A stretch of 30,434 bases of DNA from Mesotaenium endlicherianum (lineage: Eukaryota; Streptophyta; Zygnematophyceae; Zygnematales; Mesotaeniaceae), in contig WELA01004336.1 in NCBI GenBank assembly GCA_009602735.1, forward strand, positions 412,259 through 442,692. Reading direction: 5' to 3'. A model generated the notes under the pieces. That model saw nothing but the letters and a program-made list of their open reading frames with translations. It had not been told where the DNA came from and made no database searches. This document shows positions 28,941 to 30,434 of this stretch, one piece after another. A program made the translations under genes and the position numbers. How positions within the stretch are numbered: the first letter of the stretch is position 1; each line of letters starts with the position of its first letter.

Positions 28941-29175
28941 GCGTGCGCGTGTGTGTGCTCGAGAAAGTGTGCGTATATCAGAGTGTAGTTGCGAGCATGG
29001 ACGCACGTCTCTGTCTCCAGCCAAGCTGGCGAGAGTAACCTCCTTCGCTCACATACACAATCCCAAACATGCATGTGCTCGTGCGCACGGGCGTTTGTGT
29101 GTGTCACGTGCGTGGGTGCATGCATGCGTGCGTGCGTGCGTGCGTGCGTGCAGAGACGCAGGCCACCTTCCTCAC
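28246..29175 (-). repeat. Microsatellite-filled intron of the YHYH gene
   Basis: A 930-base intron (donor GTGAGG, acceptor GGCAG). It contains a (CGCC)n stretch at 28258-28283, (GT)n at 28343-28374 and 28604-28636, (GC)n(GT)n at 28908-28958 and (GCGT)n at 29118-29150 on the plus strand, so the pre-mRNA is rich in CA and CG. Most of it is alternating purine-pyrimidine. No coding signal is seen; open frames within it are repeat artefacts. Confidence 0.85.
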
Positions 29176-29343
29176 TTGCAATAGCGGAAGTCGTTGTTGC
29201 GAGAGGCGTTGTGGAGCATGCAGTGCGCGTCGCCCGGCACGATGTGGTAGTGGTACTGCGAGCGGAACGACGCGTGGCCGCCGCAGTGGTCGAACGTGAA
29301 GCCCTCAAAGCGCAGCGCGTCGCGCCCGTAGTGGTCCGCGGGG
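29176..29343 (-). CDS. YHYH-domain protein, exon (second in window)
   Basis: Minus-strand exon bounded by acceptor AAGGCAG|C at 29343/29344 and donor GCAA|GTGAGG at 29176/29175. It contains DHYGRDALRFEGFTFDHCGG and the first family motif QYHYHIVPGDAHCM, then NDFRYC. The upstream exon ends in AG and this exon supplies the third base (AG+C, Ser), after which the frame is open; the downstream join gives Lys. Both joins being in frame at GT/AG sites is good evidence for the model. The conserved Cys and His residues suggest an extracytoplasmic or metal-related fold, but this is inference. Confidence 0.9.
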
Positions 29344-29536
29344 CTGCCTTGCACGCACGCGCACACGCACATGCAGGTACACGTGCACTTAGACGCACGC
29401 ACGAGCAAGCAAGATCTCATGCACCGCACGCACGCACGCACGCAGGCAGGCACGTACGTACGTATGTGCACGCGCGTATGTATGCACGCGTGCATGCAGG
29501 TGTGCAGGCTCACGTGCGCGAGCACGTACGCACGTA

Positions 29537-29571
<35 letters not shown>

Positions 29572-29804
29572 GTGGTTGGATGCCATCACGTAAGCTGAGG
29601 TGGCAGGTGTACAAGCAGCTGGGCACTCTATGGACATTGCCAGTGCCACTGCCACCATGCTGTGGACAGATGCATTGCACCTCTACATGTTTGCATGCAT
29701 GCATGCATGCGTGAGTGGCCCACCCGGACAGACATGCACCTCAAGAAGGGCACATGCATGTATGTTGGCAATATATAATTTTGGCATGTCTATGTGTGTA
29801 GTGT

Positions 29805-29835
<31 letters not shown>

Positions 29836-30151
29836 ACTATACATACTTCTGCGGTCAAGGATTATTACATGCACGCATGCATGCACATGCACCTGAAGAA
29901 GTGCAAAAGTCCATGCACTTTTGTACGTGATACTTACCTACACACGCACACGCACACATACGCGCACACACACACACACACACACGCACGCACGCACACA
30001 CGCAGGCACACACACACACACACGCACGCACATGCACGGACACACACACACGCACACACGCACGCAGGCACACACACACACGCACGCACGCAGGCACACA
30101 CACACACACACACATGCACGCACACAAATATGTGAATGCACGCGCGCGCAC
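29344..30151 (-). repeat. Microsatellite-filled intron of the YHYH gene
   Basis: An 808-base intron (donor GTGCGCGCG). Plus-strand content: (CACG)n at 29425-29442 and 29523-29571, (GCAT)n at 29692-29711, (AT)n at about 29803-29835, and a CA-rich block with CG and GG interruptions at 29940-30125, which is (GU)n in the transcript. A non-repetitive island lies at 29575-29690 with no recognised coding content. Confidence 0.85.
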
Positions 30152-30346
30152 CTGAAGAAGGGGACGCCGTTGAGCGCCATGCCGATGGCGTCGAGCACAA
30201 ACTTGGCCTCTCCCACGACAGGTGTCACGCGCGCGTTGATCACGGGGCTCAGCGGGACCCTGGCCTCGAAGCGCTGCGGGTGCGCCTCCTGCGGCACGTC
30301 CTGGTCCCGCCAGTCGTACCCGGGGCAGCAGTCGCTCACCAGGTGT
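30152..30346 (-). CDS. YHYH-domain protein, exon (first in window, 5' end uncertain)
   Basis: Minus-strand coding sequence ending at donor TTCAG|GTGCGC (30152/30151). It reads [14 protein letters not shown], then [21 protein letters not shown] and MALNGVPFF; the ALNGVP segment is typical of the region before the YHYH core. An acceptor-like GGCGCAG precedes 30346, but the frame is also open further upstream, so the 5' boundary is not certain. No initiating ATG or signal peptide is visible; the gene begins beyond the right edge of the window. Confidence 0.82.
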
Positions 30347-30434
30347 CTGCGCCCCAGCGCTCCAAACGAGGGGCGAGTGAGAACGGCGGGATGAGCGCAA
30401 GGAAAAAGGGCAACCCGCGGGGGGGGGAGGGGGC

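Noticed and set aside
28487..30135. Long open frames such as 28487-29398 minus and 28989-29714 plus
   Set aside because: Mostly translated CA/CG/GCAT repeats. The only real coding content is the YHYH exon at 29176-29343, read in another frame.

Overview
The window is eukaryotic nuclear DNA, most likely from a green-lineage alga. A streptophyte (charophyte) alga is my best guess but is not proven. The reasons are two chromodomain-type Ty3/gypsy elements, a primer-binding site resembling that of plant initiator-Met tRNA, a plant-like PEPRK/CDPK-type kinase without EF hands, and an intron-containing YHYH-domain gene whose introns are full of CA/GT microsatellites. No bacterial operon features, tRNA, rRNA or CRISPR array were seen.

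Positions 1-16957 are a nest of three retroelements. Element C (minus strand, host of the nest) has a retropepsin ORF (15664-16929), an overlapping intact cytosine-5 DNA methyltransferase ORF (14397-15716), and a third ORF that begins at about 14424. Element B (5203-14123, minus strand) is a full-length chromodomain Ty3/gypsy element with LTRs and a perfect 5-bp target duplication GGTTT. It sits inside ORF3 of C, and joining the flanks across B gives one continuous frame. Element A (plus strand, only its 3' part is in the window, ending at 3558) is a second chromovirus inserted further along the same ORF3; its LTR cuts C at 3558/3559. The rest of C, including any reverse transcriptase, would lie left of the window.

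Element B is readable in unusual detail: LTR, PBS, gag with a zinc knuckle, a textbook -1 frameshift signal (UUUAAAA, 7-nt spacer, perfect 10-bp hairpin), protease, RT, RNase H, integrase and chromodomain, a second polypurine-like motif, an extra sense-strand ORF of about 566 residues, the 3' polypurine tract and the 3' LTR. Its pol is dead (several stops and frameshifts, and loss of the second integrase aspartate), but gag is intact.

Positions 16957-21292 hold no gene I can support, only AT-rich spacer, small repeats and a degenerate TTGAT motif array. Positions 21293-23431 (plus) encode a GC-rich protein kinase of 712 residues. Positions 23432-25600 are spacer. Positions 25600-30434 are rich in alternating purine-pyrimidine microsatellites. 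Within them, three minus-strand exons (30152-30346, 29176-29343, 27973-28245) splice in frame into a YHYH-domain protein that is open at both ends.

The most interesting system is the methyltransferase-carrying retroelement C: PR and MTase are open over about 860 codons, while its ORF3 is interrupted by four in-frame stops, all TAG. Capture of cytosine methyltransferases by retrotransposons has, to my recollection, been reported in a charophyte and in dinoflagellates, so the principle is known; the overlapping PR/MTase/ORF3 layout is what deserves study here.
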